Part shown: in pieces, positions 24,252 through 39,160 of the stretch
How positions within the stretch are numbered: the stretch's first letter is position 1
How the letters are laid out: every line of letters begins with the position of its first letter
Assembly: GCA_036023115.1 (NCBI GenBank)
Contig: JAYKKT010000064.1
Coordinates: forward strand, 3,401,501-3,465,500
Source of the DNA: Brasenia schreberi
Lineage: Eukaryota > Streptophyta > Magnoliopsida > Nymphaeales > Cabombaceae
Direction of reading: 5' to 3'
DNA length: 64,000 nucleotides
Notes under the pieces: generated by a model
What the model was told of the DNA's origin: nothing
The model's input: the letters and a program-made list of their open reading frames with translations, nothing else
Database searches by the model: none
Translations under genes and position numbers: made by a program

Positions 24252-24611
24252 ATGGAAAAGAAGGTGTTCTTGCTGCAGTTATGTTGCTTTCTGCTTCTTC
24301 CCGTTCTTCATGGCGGCCTCATTGGTACATTCGGAACTAAAGACAAAATGGAAGAGTGGGGATACGTTCGAGTTCGTCCTAGTGAGTTTCAACTCATTCA
24401 GATTATCTTTGAGGCTTTGAACTGCATCTCATTTATGACATGAACTCAATTTCTCCTTCGTGATCATGCAGAAGCTCATATGTTTTGGTGGCTCTATCGT
24501 AGTCCTTACCGCACCAATTCAACTGCTCCATGGCCAATCATACTGTGGCTCCAAGGAGGACCGGTACGCTCCATGAGAGATTTCTTATACGCATGCGCAT
24601 GCACACGCGCA

Positions 24612-24668
<57 letters not shown>

Positions 24669-27363
24669 GTATTGACCGAATTCAGTTGTGATCCCGGCTT
24701 ACATGTTAAAACTTATTGGTGAATGCCAACAACAGGGATCATCTGGGGTTGCGTTTGGCAATTTCCTAGAGATGGGGCCTTTGGACACAGATTTGCAACC
24801 ACGGAATTCTACATGGTTGAGAAAAGCGGACCTTCTGTTTGTGGTAATTCGTTTGCTCCACTTGTATTTCTTGGCATGGGGAGTTTTCACTGTTACTGGT
24901 TATTGAAGGGTAAAATTCTTGAATTATAGGATAGCCCAGTTGGTACCGGTTACAGTTTTGTCGAAGAGAATTCCTTGGCAGCCTCGAGCGATGAAGAAGT
25001 AGCCGCTGACTTAACAACCTTGTTAATCAAGCTGTTCAATAGGAATGCAGCACTTCAAAGCAGCCCATTGTACATCGTAGCCGAGTCATATGGAGGAAAG
25101 CATGCAGCTCTACTAGGGTTGGCTGCTTATGATGCAATCAAAGCACGAAAACTTAAAATGAAACTTGGAGGTAGAGTTGAATTTGGTTCATCTGCGTCAT
25201 ATGCTATTTACCACCTATAATAGTTAATCGAATTCTAATCTTGAAATGTACACTAGCATCTAAACATTAATCCCATAATTTGGATTTTATATGGCATTGA
25301 TATCCCTTTATTGGTACTTGGTGATCTAAAGATTGTCTATTGAAGCTTCTTTTGCTTGTTTAGGAGTTGTACTTGGAGACTCGTGGATCTCTCCTGAAGA
25401 CTTTGTGGTGAGTTACGTGAGTATAATGCACAGATAAAGTCACAGAGATCTGAATAATTGTGTTCTGTACTGACATAGAGTGTTGAAACAACGACATATT
25501 TTGCAGTTATCATGGGGACCTTTGTTGAAAGACGTCTCTAGACTTAACCTAAAAGCAGCGGAAGAGTCTAACAGGTTTAAAACGGGCGCTTTCGACTCTC
25601 TTCCATCATACGATCTCATGGAAGACGCGTTATTCCCCTTAAAGTTTCTGTTTTGGTCTTCATAAGTAAACTATACCATCTTTTGATAGACGATTCATTT
25701 CACTTGATCTTACGGGTTATATGTCACCGCAGGATAGCTATACAAATACAAGAAACAATTCGAAAAGGACAGTATACAGATGCACTTAATTTATGGGCTT
25801 CTTTAGAACAATTTATAATTGAGAACAGTAACAATGTGGTGAGAATACAGCTTCATAGTTCTGCTTGGGATTATTGACCTTCAACTATAGTTTTACAGAA
25901 TCATAGGTTATCGTATACCATTATTTCCCTTGTTTGCTCATTCATTTATATACCTCCTAAAATATGCAGGATATGTACAACTTTATGATTGATTATTTTG
26001 AAGATCCTTTGAGTACAACAACGATGAATACATTGACATATGCACGTACAGGGAGATACATGAGATACTTGGGAGTCGAACACCAGAGCCTTTCCCAATT
26101 CATGAACACAGTAGTGCGCCAAAAACTAAGAATCATCCCACGAAATATCCAGTAAAATTTTGTTTCAGACTGACAATTTGATTTGTTTAACACTTTTAAC
26201 ATGCAAATCTTGTGACCTTCGTGTCATTTTTCATAGATGGGGAGCACAAGCTGACATTGTTATGAGCTTATTGTCTAATGATTTTATGAAGCATCGGATT
26301 AGTGAGGTATCGTTGGTCTAATAGAAGATGCAACTTTTGGCATACCATTTACTAATTTTCTATTACACTAAATTTCTATTTACTTTCTTAAACATGATCG
26401 ATTTCATTAATCTAATCATTGTCAATGTACTGTTACCATTCTCCAGGTTGATGATCTATTGCAAAGAGGAGTTCAAGTCACCATATACAATGGACAAGTA
26501 AATATGTCTGCAATTGCAGAGTGTTACTTGTTAAAAATTACTGTGTAGTTAATATGGTTTACTTGTGGTTATGCCTGGTTGTATCGCCAATTTATTACTA
26601 CATCACCAATCATTTTATCTGTTCAGTTTCTGAAATAGAATTCATCAGAATGAGGAGCAATTTTCTCTATAAGCCTCTAGTACTTGGTCAATTCCTTTTG
26701 CTGAATTCACAGACTTTTGCTGAATGGTTACAGATTTCCTCTCTGCTTTTATAGAATACCGAATACCTTTCCTTACAATTCATTTTCAATAAGCAAATAA
26801 ATTGTCCTTCTAACGTGTATGTCCGTCCATTAATAGAGCCTATAGCCCACAATATCTTCTCTAGGCGATTTCCACAAATATTTTAACATCCTCATCTTTC
26901 TACTGCAGCTGGATCTCATCTGTGCAACCAAGGGAACCGAAGCCTGGGTTCAGAAGCTAAAGTAAGAAGCACCGAGTTCCTTATAAGCCCTGTGTCTTTT
27001 TTATGTGATTGTTTGCTAGTTGAACTGAATCAATTCGTTGGCTGATAGGTGGGAAGGCCTGAAAGGTTTCCTGAGCCAAAACAGAACACCTTTGTATTGT
27101 GGCTCAGAAGAAACCAACGGGTTCCATACGTCTTACCAAAACCTAGCCTTCTATTGGATACTGAACGCTGGCCACTTTGTAAGAAACCTTCATTTTTTTA
27201 TTTATAATGTACTTCTTAATCTTCAGTCACTCGGAAACAACACTAGGAACAATCGATTACGGGTCAATTTGATGAAATTGTACTTTTACTTTAGGTCCCT
27301 GTGGATCAGCCCTGCCTGGCACTGAAGATGATCGGAGACATCACAAACTCGCCTGCTTCATAA
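24252..27363 (+). CDS. SCPL51: Serine carboxypeptidase-like protein, SCPL51-type
   Basis: Peptidase family S10, secreted or vacuolar alpha/beta hydrolase; the in vivo substrate of SCPL51 is not known to me. Thirteen exons join in frame: 24252-24381, 24472-24563, 24736-24843, 24930-25170, 25364-25407, 25507-25574, 25733-25838, 25970-26151, 26237-26306, 26447-26497, 26909-26961, 27049-27178, 27295-27363. They total 1344 bp, 447 residues. Exon 1 encodes a hydrophobic signal peptide. Family blocks are PIILWLQGGPGSSG, LLFVDSPVGTGYSFVE, IVAESYGGK (nucleophile Ser), GDSWISPEDFV, YNGQLDLICATKGTEAWV (catalytic Asp) and NAGHFVPVDQP (catalytic His). The motif is AESYGG rather than the classical GESYAG, as I recall for SCPL51 proteins. 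All introns are GT-AG; intron 2 contains a (GA)n tract. The gene appears intact. Confidence 0.95.
24614..24666. repeat. (GA)n microsatellite in SCPL51 intron 2
   Basis: About 50 bp of uninterrupted GA within the second intron, 50 bp after the donor site. Confidence 0.95.
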
Positions 27364-27856
27364 AGAGTTATAGATAGCTTTGACTCCAAGAATTGCAGCT
27401 TTGCAAGGATATTAAATCATCTGAATCACAGACAAGCAGCTGCTGGTTGAAAAGAGTTTTTCAATCAAGTTTTAGGTTATAATGATATCTTGCAATTATT
27501 AGTTCTCTAATTTTTTTAAAAGTCACAGAATAAGCTTCAAACTCTAATGATTGATTAAAGTTGTAAAAACTATTCCAATATCTTGGTTGGAAATGTTTCT
27601 GGTTATGTTCTTTGCCATGTCTGTGTTCTCATCCAAGCCTAACGACTGGATGGAGAAGGTGAAATCTAGATTAAAAGAAAGTACGTGGAGCAGTTTTCCA
27701 ACAGATTACAGAATGTGTGCGTGGAATTGAAATCTCTCTGGTTATGGGTTTTCTTGCCGTGTTTGATGCAAGGTTTGCTGGTGTAGGTTATGAAAGTGAT
27801 TGTGTCTACCAATGATATCTTCTTCGCAGTTTAAGAAGTTGAACGACAATAAAATC

Positions 27857-27859
<3 letters not shown>

Positions 27860-27915
<56 letters not shown>
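27860..27915. repeat. (CT)n microsatellite
   Basis: Perfect CT run about 500 bp downstream of the SCPL51 stop codon. Confidence 0.95.
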
Positions 27916-27917
<2 letters not shown>

Positions 27918-28077
27918 GAATCCATACTCTAATCTTCATAAAGATCTAAATTGTCCGATCTTAAAAAAACAACAGTTGAAATTAAGTCAAAAAAGCAAAA
28001 TGTACCAGATACATTTATCGTACTTACAAAAGGTACCAACATATTTTTTTGTCAAAATTTGAAGTAATATATGCATG

Positions 28078-28080
<3 letters not shown>

Positions 28081-28124
<44 letters not shown>
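28081..28124. repeat. (TA)n microsatellite
   Basis: Perfect TA run of about 42 bp. It is followed at about 28160-28195 by a short hairpin, gcttgatacttt and aaagtatcaagc. Confidence 0.95.
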
Positions 28125-28125
<1 letters not shown>

Positions 28126-28448
28126 TATAATTTTAAGCATAATGTGTTGCATGGAATATGCTTGATACTTTATTGTACCTGTAAAAGTATCAAGCAAAAC
28201 GTATCGATCATGAAGATCAACGGTTAAGATTCTTACTTATGTTTAAGCATCTATTGATGTGGGTATGGATTATGCTCTCTCTCTATATGTGCTATAATTT
28301 TATATAATTGTATATTTAAACAAATCTCAGTCAACCAACCATACATAAATGACTAATATTCATAAACGAAAATTACTTTTGGGAGGTTTACTTGAATAAA
28401 AATACTTTTTGCAATGCTTTATATATATATATATATATACATATATAT

Positions 28449-28563
28449 AAAGTGTGTCTTCAAATCTCATTGAACAAATAAATGGTTGAAATTAAAAAAT
28501 TATTTTATTCTTTATTTTAAATTTCAATCATTTATTTGTTCAATGAGATTTAAAGACACACTT

Positions 28564-28564
<1 letters not shown>
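28449..28564. mobile_element. Fold-back MITE, 45-bp arms, inserted in a TA tract
   Basis: Left arm 28449-28493 and right arm 28520-28564 are inverted repeats with two mismatches around a 26-bp AT-rich loop. Both sides are (TA)n. The fold-back form and insertion at TA resemble Tc1/mariner-derived (Stowaway-like) MITEs; the TA flanks hide the exact duplication. Confidence 0.75.

Positions 28565-28565
<1 letters not shown>

Positions 28566-28629
<64 letters not shown>
28566..28629. repeat. (AT)n microsatellite
   Basis: Perfect AT run of about 62 bp, directly adjacent to the fold-back element. Confidence 0.95.
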
Positions 28630-28630
<1 letters not shown>

Positions 28631-28702
28631 CCTACTTTTTGAATCTCAACCATTCATGTCTTATGTCTTAACGGTTGATTCAAACGTTACTTTTTAGATA
28701 AG

Positions 28703-28912
28703 TTGCTTTTGGATCTTTTTAATCGTATGACTGAAGTTTATATGAATATCTTTCGGTGCTTTGCATGGAACGGGTTCAGTTCTGCTATTCCAGCATATGA
28801 ACGTCTCTGTCAACTACTATTAGGAACGGAAACCATTTTAGATCCGGATGTAATTGAATTTGGAGCATTCTCGGACAAAGATTTGATGTGGTTTGATAAT
28901 GCATTAGCATAG
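28703..28912 (+). other. Open frame of about 68 codons, possible exon relic
   Basis: The stretch encodes a protein-like sequence (NIFRCFAWNGFSSAIPAYER, GTETILDPDVIEFGAFSDK) with ordinary amino-acid composition, unlike the AT-driven frames nearby. There is no ATG at its start, I see no partner exons, and I do not recognise the family. It may be the end of an exon or a gene fragment. Confidence 0.3.
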
Positions 28913-29068
28913 TGGCGATGTGGAGAGTGGCTCACAGGGCTGTTTAAATGGGCAGAATCGCTTTAGGCTACAGATTCAATCGGGAGCTAAAGCTTTTCTT
29001 TGTTGGTGGGTGGATGCTTCGCGTGTCTCAATGTAGACTCGCCGCTGCATTAACCTGAGTGGGCATGC

Positions 29069-30907
29069 ATGTCACGTCGGAGCGCTCTGCTTTACACTCT
29101 GCAGAGATGTAAGAGCTTACGGCAGGTGAAGCAGACACTCTCTCAGCTGGTGGGTTGGGGATTTTCCGGCGACCCTTTGGTTATCTGCCGGCTGCTTGAG
29201 TCTTTTTCAAGATACCCTTCTTGTGGAGGAACCCAATATGCACGCTTACTCTTTGATCAAATATTTGATCCCACCATTTGCTTTTACAATGCCATGATCA
29301 AATCTCTCGTCCTTATGAACTCATATACGGACGCTTCGACGATCTATAGGCGTATGATTCATGAAGCGAAGTACCCTGACAACTACACGTTTCCTTATGT
29401 TCTCAAGGCCGCAGTAGGGCTTCAAGATTACAATTCAATGCGGAAGATTCACACCCACATGGTGAAATTTGGATTCCAGTTCGATGTTTACAGTTGCAAT
29501 ACTTTGATCATGGCGTATGCTTCTTCTGAGGGATGCATTGGATTCGCACGGAAAGTGTTTGACTATATGCCTGACAGAAGTACAGTGTCTTGGACGGTTA
29601 TGGTTTCTGGGTACTCTAAGGTTGGTGATGTTGATGCGGCACGCCTGATCTTTGATGAAGCAGATAGGAAGGATGTAGTGTTGTGGGGTGCTATGGTTTC
29701 ATGTTATGTTAGTAACAACTTTTTCAAGGAAGGTCTGCAACTGTTTCGATTAATGCAAGCATCTGCCATAAAGCCAGATGAGGCTGTGTTGGTGAGCGTT
29801 CTGGTCGCTTGTGCTCAATTGGGTGATCTGGATTTGGGAAGGTGGATTCATGGTTTCTTAGATAGGGAAGGATGGGAGCTCAGCGTTCAGCTCGGCACCA
29901 CGCTCTTGGACATGTATGCTAAATGTGGGTGCCTGGATGCTTCTCTAAGAATTTTTCACAGCCTGCATGAAAAAGATGTGGCTTGTTGGAACTCTATGAT
30001 TATGGCTCTTGCAATGCATGGAGATGCATATGGTGCACTGAATTTGTTCTCAGAAATGGAGATGATTCATGGGCTATGCCCTGATGATATCACCTTCATT
30101 GCTGTGTTAACTGCATGCAGCCATGCTGGATTGATCGATGAAGCGCAGAGGCAATTTGAGCGGATGACTGAGGAATACGGAATTCAGTCTAAAACCGAGC
30201 ACTATACATGCATAGTCAATGCTCTTGGCCGTGCAGGCCATGTCTATGAGGCCATGGAGCTGCTAAAGAGCATTCCTGGAAGTAACTCTGGTCAAGCATT
30301 AGCTTGGCGGGCATTTCTGAGTGCTGCTTGGCATCACAAGGACATCCGCTCTGCTGAGTTTGCCGCAGAGCACCTGTTACAGCTAGAGCATCACAGCGGT
30401 GTCTATGCGCTTCTCTCGAATATATACGCTGCTGCTGGAAAGTTCGATGACTCTCACAAGATAAAAAAACTCATGAAGGAGACTGGAGTCCAGAAGACGC
30501 CTGGATGCAGCTCTATTCTAATCGACGGGCTTGTCCATGAGTTTGTCGCTGGGGAGAGAGCACATCCGCAGATAGAAGAGATATACATGACATGGGAGAA
30601 GATGAAGAAAAAGCTGATGTTGTATGGTTACCAAGCCAACACATCAGGTGTTACTTTTGATCTAGAAGAGGAGGAGAAGGAACATTCTGTGTATCATCAC
30701 AGTGAGAAATTGGCAATTACTTATGCGTTTATGAGACTGGAACCTCACGTCCCCATTCGCATAATGAAAAACCTTCGAACTTGTAGTGATTGTCATACTG
30801 TAACAAAACTGATTAGCATGGTGTTTAACAGGCAAATCATAGTCCGGGATCGAAACCGGTTCCACCACTTCAATCATGGATCATGTTCCTGTTGTGATTA
30901 TTGGTGA
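29069..30907 (+). CDS. DYW-class pentatricopeptide repeat protein (putative organellar RNA editing factor)
   Basis: Intronless ORF of 612 residues starting at ATG 29069. PLS-type PPR proteins bind organellar transcripts; the DYW domain is a cytidine deaminase for C-to-U editing in plastids or mitochondria. PPR motifs run from about residue 35 to 410 (DPTICFYNAMIKSLV, STVSWTVMVSGYSKVGDVDAA, DVVLWGAMVSCY, DVACWNSMIMALAMHG, DDITFIAVLTACSHAGLIDEA). E-type motifs follow (ALAWRAFLSAAWHH, HSGVYALLSNIYAAAGKFDD) and then the DYW domain from PGCSS. The zinc/deaminase residues H544-x-E546 and C572-x-x-C575 are present, as is the terminal DYW. The residue before DYW is Cys instead of the common Gly, at a variable position. 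Editing site and organelle are not predictable by eye. The gene appears intact. Confidence 0.95.
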   Translation: MSRRSALLYTLQRCKSLRQVKQTLSQLVGWGFSGDPLVICRLLESFSRYPSCGGTQYARLLFDQIFDPTICFYNAMIKSLVLMNSYTDASTIYRRMIHEAKYPDNYTFPYVLKAAVGLQDYNSMRKIHTHMVKFGFQFDVYSCNTLIMAYASSEGCIGFARKVFDYMPDRSTVSWTVMVSGYSKVGDVDAARLIFDEADRKDVVLWGAMVSCYVSNNFFKEGLQLFRLMQASAIKPDEAVLVSVLVACAQLGDLDLGRWIHGFLDREGWELSVQLGTTLLDMYAKCGCLDASLRIFHSLHEKDVACWNSMIMALAMHGDAYGALNLFSEMEMIHGLCPDDITFIAVLTACSHAGLIDEAQRQFERMTEEYGIQSKTEHYTCIVNALGRAGHVYEAMELLKSIPGSNSGQALAWRAFLSAAWHHKDIRSAEFAAEHLLQLEHHSGVYALLSNIYAAAGKFDDSHKIKKLMKETGVQKTPGCSSILIDGLVHEFVAGERAHPQIEEIYMTWEKMKKKLMLYGYQANTSGVTFDLEEEEKEHSVYHHSEKLAITYAFMRLEPHVPIRIMKNLRTCSDCHTVTKLISMVFNRQIIVRDRNRFHHFNHGSCSCCDYW

Positions 30908-31920
30908 AGAAAACTTACGAATACTTGCCAACAATTATGACAGTTCACATATATTGATTAATTCTCATTGATGTATTGACTCGTGCCAAAGGTTACTTTG
31001 TTTACTTGTAAAATTATGTATGTGATTCTTGTATTCAAGAAATGATGATCTTGAGAAATTCAACTGTGGAGATGATTGAAATTCTCTTTTTACTGCTCTC
31101 TTTCTGAACTATTAACTTTCTACAAGCAAACGTTGAGGCCTATAGTGAACATGATATCAATCTCAACTATGATTTCTTTTGAGCATATTCTTCTAAATTC
31201 TCTGTTGTTTTAGGTGTTTCCTCCTCTCGAACTTGGGAGAGAAATGAGCTCTAAAAGCACAAAGACATCTATGGATGTCTAAGGACCATGGATGAAGTTC
31301 CTAGAGAAGTACTGCTCATGTAACATGGATCCACCAGTTTGCTATAATTTCATCATGTGCATAAGCACTTCCAGTGAAGTAGGCAGAAACCAAACGAACG
31401 AGCCGCACAAGAGACTCGGCTCTCGAACTTGTTCATGTTTGGCTCGTTAGTTTCTGGCGAACCGAGCCAAGTCGTCCTTTAGATAATGCCAAACAAGGCA
31501 GGTGCTCATTGGGACGCCCACATCCCATCCAGGTACGATCAGGCTGCTTAAGCACCGGAATCGTGGTCCATTACCCTCTCTCTGTATGGAGGCCATCAAC
31601 CATGAAGAGAGAGCCTTCTGTTGTTTGGATGCCTAATCGCTGATCGCATCGCTGTTACATAATAGGATCACCACAAGTCTCGAAATTTAAGTTCCAACAT
31701 TGGTCGTGATGTTGTTCTTCCTTACCTTTCATGGAGTCTGGGCCTGTTTCTGTTGGACCATAGTTTGCCTCAGATAATTCAATCGTGCCACAATGGTTTT
31801 AACTAGGAAAAACCCGCTTTCTTTGTTGGGATCCAGTTTTATCAAGTTGAGCCGAGTTCAAATCCAAATTCCACATGTGGATCTAGGATCTGGATTCAAT
31901 CAACTTCCATTTACAAGAAG
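30908..31920. other. Non-coding, 3' flank of the PPR gene
   Basis: No gene was recognised. Around 31390-31480 inverted cgaacgagcc/ggctcgtt motifs suggest a hAT-like MITE remnant without clear borders. Confidence 0.4.
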
Positions 31921-31924
31921 GGCA

Positions 31925-32052
31925 TATAAAACTTTTTTTTTTTGTTACAATCGGATGTCGAATCCTAACACACGCACACACCCATGCAACCCCAAGGAAT
32001 CGAACTTGCTACCTGCGAGTGGAAGAGCCCTGCCGGTGAGCTAACACACTGA
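31925..32052 (-). repeat. SINE-A copy
   Basis: On the minus strand: gtgttagctcaccggcaggg (box A), gtagcaagttcgattccttgg (box B), ggttgcatgggtgtgtg, then ccgattgtaac and an A run. One of the best preserved heads. Confidence 0.85.
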
Positions 32053-32206
32053 GTGCATATCTGCAACGAAGATGAGCAAGCACTTGAAAGTCATCATCAA
32101 GAAATAGGCCTAGGAAATGGACCAAGCCGTTCGTAGTTCAGCTTGTCCTAGCTCATTTGTGTTTCGTTTGTTAAACAATATAAGCTTAAAAATTTAGGTT
32201 TATTCA

Positions 32207-32320
32207 ACGACAGAGTGCTTTAGCACCGTTGTTGATGGGGAGTTCGACTCCCAATGGTGCATGTGTGGGTGTGTGTTAGGCTTCCGCCTCCTCTTGTAAC
32301 CAAAACAAAAAAAAAACATT
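32207..32320 (+). repeat. SINE-A copy
   Basis: gagtgctttagcaccgttg, gatggggagttcgactccc (box B), gtgcatgtgtgggtgtgtg, ggcttccgcctcctcttgtaacc, then an A run. It lies head-to-head with the copy at 31925-32052. Confidence 0.85.
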
Positions 32321-34402
32321 ATTAATAGTCCTTTCTGACACCGCTTTAAGAAGGGACCCTCCTGATCAATACCATGCATTATGAATTGCATGAATACACG
32401 TCCTTCTTCAGTGAGAAAGAGGATTCTAATGGGCGACGCCATTTAAACTAGGCTGCCACTCGGGGCCGTGGTTCTGGGCCTGGTAGCTCACAGTGACCCG
32501 CACCTGCTAGCCATTAAGTTTTATTAAGACCAACGAGACAACGAGAATCTTCACTGCCCGTAAATTAATTATCGGTGCCTAATCCATGAGCTGTCAAACA
32601 GCTGTGGATTCCTCTCCTGAGAGAGAGAGAGAGAGAGATTATTGGATAGATACGATATGATGGTAGACTTTCTTATGGGTTTGGCGGTCTAACAATGGCA
32701 ATGTTGATACATTTGTTATGATTTGCATTACCTCTTTCTTTTGAATTTTTTTCAAAATGTGGCAATTATGAATATGATTAACTTTTGTGATCGAGAAAGA
32801 ATAAGCGGCATGCGCACAAGCTCTCTCTCTCTCTCTCACACACACACACCTACACATCTTCATTAAGCGTTGATAGGCAATCTCACAAACACAACCACAA
32901 GCACAGGCGCACACACACATGCATCCCAAATGAAAGAATCGACGTTGTTTATCAGCCACCCAACCATATTTTATGGGAGTCTTGAGGCTAGTATGTAAGG
33001 GTGAACCCTCGCCACAGTCTGAGTTACATAATTAAGAACTGCCATTAATTAAGAAGAAGGTCATTCTCCCAAAGGGTGAAAGGTAGCATTGCTTATTCTT
33101 CAAGCATGTACAACTCCGAGGACTTTAATTTCCAGGGAATTTCACTTCAATTCTAAGCATTAGAACAGAATTCCAATCGTTTTCAATATTCATGCATAAG
33201 AAAAGGACGTAGGTCCCCATCATGCTGAAAATCGAACCTTATCCACTGAGTACTAAAAATCAAAAGTTATGCATTCTCTTCTAATAAGATTTGGTAGGAA
33301 TATAGTAATCTTTTTCTTTCCTTTAACTCTTTAAAATAATAGGTTGCTTTCATAAAGTTAAAATCGGGCTCTTTCACTTCATACGAACTCTTTTCTTCAT
33401 TCAAACAGAGGCTTTCCCGATCCATAGTTCTGAATCCAGAAGAGACACTCATCCGATTGGATTAGGTTCAGATATCTCTACGCGTTCATCCGAATCTTCT
33501 GAGATTTATACAAGTTAAAAGCTGGCATAATAGTGCCCTATCAAATGATCATCAGGATTGAAGAAGTTCCATAAGTGAGTGTGACGCATGTCCTCATCAC
33601 GAACTGTTGGCTAGCTAATAATTATTTATTATTTGATTCGGGTTCATTGAGTTTTGATCGGGCCCTACCAATAATTAGCTTTGAAAGCCTTCAATCGTTC
33701 GTGTATAGATCATATCCATCAGTCAGTGACGTAATTCTTTAACCTCCGTCATTGAGCCATCCATTCACACGTTTCATTCCTCTGTTTAACGTGTAGATAC
33801 ACAATCTCTCTCTTTCTCTCTCTCTCAAAGCGTTCTTCACTTAAATTGTTAAAATAAAAAAATATAACTTGCATGACTTATTATACATATATATATATAT
33901 TGAAGTTGGATGGACAAGGTGCAATTTAATTTAGAAATGTTAGGAATAAACGAGAACTCCAATGCATCGAAGATGGATGTGGCTGGCACTGCACAAGTAC
34001 TTTTGTTGACCTCTTTTACTGCCCCTGAGCTATAACATCACGAGATTATCAAGCCGAGTTCCAGTAAGCTTGGCATTTGATCTAGCCGAGATTCAGTCTG
34101 GATTACACCTGTACTCTCTTTCTACATTCCTTTGTGTAACGAGCAACTCAGATAAACTTAAGAGCAGTCCTCTCTCTCACACACGCACACACCAAAACCA
34201 CATGCCAATGATCAACACAAGAAAAGAAATTGAAAACTCTTCTGTGTCTCGTGCTGCAATTCGCAGATCAGAGGAAAAAGCAAGGATTATCCACAATGGA
34301 CACTTAATTCTTAGACAAGAAAAAGAATACCGTCAACAAAGTGTCTCAACATAGAAAAAGAAAAGGAACTCTTTGTCCAAGTTTCTAGTGGAAAAGGAGA
34401 AC
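32321..34402. other. Non-coding; short microsatellites only
   Basis: No gene was recognised. There are (GA)n at 32619-32638, (CT)n with (CA)n at about 32820-32848, (CT)n near 33803-33828 and (AT)n near 33885-33900. Confidence 0.45.
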
Positions 34403-34912
34403 TTATGTACAATATGATAAATCTTCTGATATGCTCCGGAGATGAGGCCGCCAGATCCCCACTCTTCCTCTTCTCCGACCTCGACTCAGCGTACACTTCC
34501 TCTCTGAAACTACCTCCGCCAGGTACCGATCATTAGGAGACTCCCCTGAATCCTGAGAGATAGGCTTCGGATCTGGAGGTGGTTCATGGTGAAAATATTT
34601 CCGAGGATTCTTTTTCCTGGGGGTTCCGTTTTTCGCAGAGGGAGAAGAAGAAGAAGAAGAATTGGAAGCCAAGGGGCAGAGGAAATAGATATGGCCTCGT
34701 TTGAGTGGAGCGTCGGGAGAGAGAACGATGACGCAGACTCCTTCAGGGCAATGCTTTCTGAGGACGTGCTTGGGGTTCGCCTTCATGACGTCGCCGGCGA
34801 ATATGGTTCCGGTCACTTCCTCGACGTGGCCGCTGGAGTGAACGATCCGGATCACGTCCAGCGCTCCGCATGGAAGAATACATGAGATACAACACCTCAG
34901 ACTGTTTCCCAT
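34403..34912 (-). CDS. PADRE (DUF4228) family protein
   Basis: Single-exon ORF of 169 residues starting at ATG 34912. PADRE proteins are small plant-specific proteins often transcriptionally linked to pathogen or stress responses; their biochemical role is unknown. The N-terminus MGNSLRCC is the family start and fits N-myristoylation at Gly2, with adjacent Cys residues as possible palmitoylation sites. The conserved core (LPCGALDVIRIVHSSGHVEEVTG, AGDVMKANPKHVLRK, VIVLSPDAPLKRGHIYFL) fills the first ~85 residues. After a Ser-rich linker the conserved C-terminal RVGIWRPHLRSISED is present. Length is usual for the family. No lesion was seen. Confidence 0.93.
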   Translation of the reverse strand: MGNSLRCCISCILPCGALDVIRIVHSSGHVEEVTGTIFAGDVMKANPKHVLRKHCPEGVCVIVLSPDAPLKRGHIYFLCPLASNSSSSSSPSAKNGTPRKKNPRKYFHHEPPPDPKPISQDSGESPNDRYLAEVVSERKCTLSRGRRRGRVGIWRPHLRSISEDLSYCT

Positions 34913-35507
34913 CTCTCTCTGTCTCTCTCACACACATAGAGGCTTGGAATTCTCTCTTCTATGTTAGCGGGAGAGAGGGACAATCTGATAAAGGTGGAGG
35001 ATGAAGAGGGATATAAAGAGAGAACGGAGGAAGATGATGCGGAGTTCTAGGCATCGGTCAGAAAAGACACACGACGTCGTTGAGGAAATCTCCCGGAAAG
35101 GAATTCAATTAACAAATGGCTTGAGGTGATTGGTAGGAACACCTGAGCTGTACTCTTTTGGCATGAACACCTATTCTTCCCCTTAATTTCGGACTTGCCA
35201 TTTACATTTCTCTCTCATCACTGTTATTCTCTTTTGATGTATCTTTCTGGTTTTCCACAGCAAATTTACCAATCCAAATGACATAATCTAAGTTCAAATT
35301 GTATGAGCTTAAATTTTGAATCGAATAAATCGGACAGTTTTGTTCTTCAACTTAAGATCTTGTCTTTGTTAGATTCGCAAGTTTATTTGGACCAAGATAA
35401 AAAGAAGAACATGATGAAAATGTAGTTAGATGAACTGTCACTAAAGATAAATATGCAAGTCATGATATAAGTTTTTAGTAGAAAAATACTTTACTGATAA
35501 AAATTAT
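34913..35507. other. Upstream region of the PADRE gene
   Basis: Purine-rich leader region with (CT)n/(CA)n just upstream of the start codon. No other gene was recognised. Confidence 0.4.
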
Positions 35508-35630
35508 GCGCCTACAGGGTTAGCTCACCAGTAGGGCTCATGCCTGCTCGCAGTTGGTGAGTTCATTTCCCTGGAGGGTGCATGCGTGTGTGTGAGGCTT
35601 CAGCCTCCCATTGTAATAAAAAATGGAAAG
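35508..35630 (+). repeat. SINE-A copy
   Basis: agggttagctcaccagtaggg (box A), gttggtgagttcatttccc (box B), gagggtgcatgcgtgtgtg, ggcttcagcctcccattgtaat, then an A-rich end. Nearly complete. Confidence 0.85.
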
Positions 35631-38534
<2,904 letters not shown>

Positions 38535-38850
38535 ACCTGCAATCTGTGAACAACACCTTTCAAACTTAGTATAACACCTTGATGATTCGATAACCAGCTT
38601 CCTGGGAATTTTGGGCCTCAAAATCTCTACCCACCATCCATTCGTGCTTTCTGCTACTGGCCGGTCAATGTATCCACCCTGCCTTGACAAAACCACCGAC
38701 GTGGTCCTTGAGAGTATTCCTACCCTCCAACAACAATCTGCTTACTTTATAGCTGTAAGCTGAGAATTTAAGCCAACCTTTTGGTGAGGAAATCTAATGA
38801 TGTGCGTGGATCTTCGATAAATGATTGGAATTACTCAAGATCTACAGCAC

Positions 38851-39160
38851 CTAGTCACTAATATAATATATTGCATCAGAAACGACTAATTTTTCTGCTC
38901 TGTTCCGCACAGTAAATACTAGTTGATTGCGTCGCTCCCAAATGAATCTAATAGAAAGTTGGAAAGTCAGCACCCAGGCTTGTTGTACCGCCTTCCCTCC
39001 TAGCCAATATTTGCTCCAGCTCTTGATTGCATGGAGCAGGGTGGTTCTCGGTCTCCACTGCAATCCAAACAGCCACACTACCTCCTTCCCTCCTAGCTAA
39101 TATATAAAAATGGATGCTAATAGTTGCTTTAATCATGATTAGTTTCCCTGCTATGGACAT
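38851..39160 (-). mobile_element. L1-type LINE C-terminal remnant
   Basis: Two overlapping minus frames resemble the region after reverse transcriptase in plant L1-like LINEs: LSIAGKLIMIKATIS-like (compare LSxAGRxxLIKSVLSS) and WVLTFQLSIRFIWERRNQLVF (compare the FIWxERNRRIF end of the zinc-binding RT-associated domain). The RT core is not present and the frame is shifted. Confidence 0.55.
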
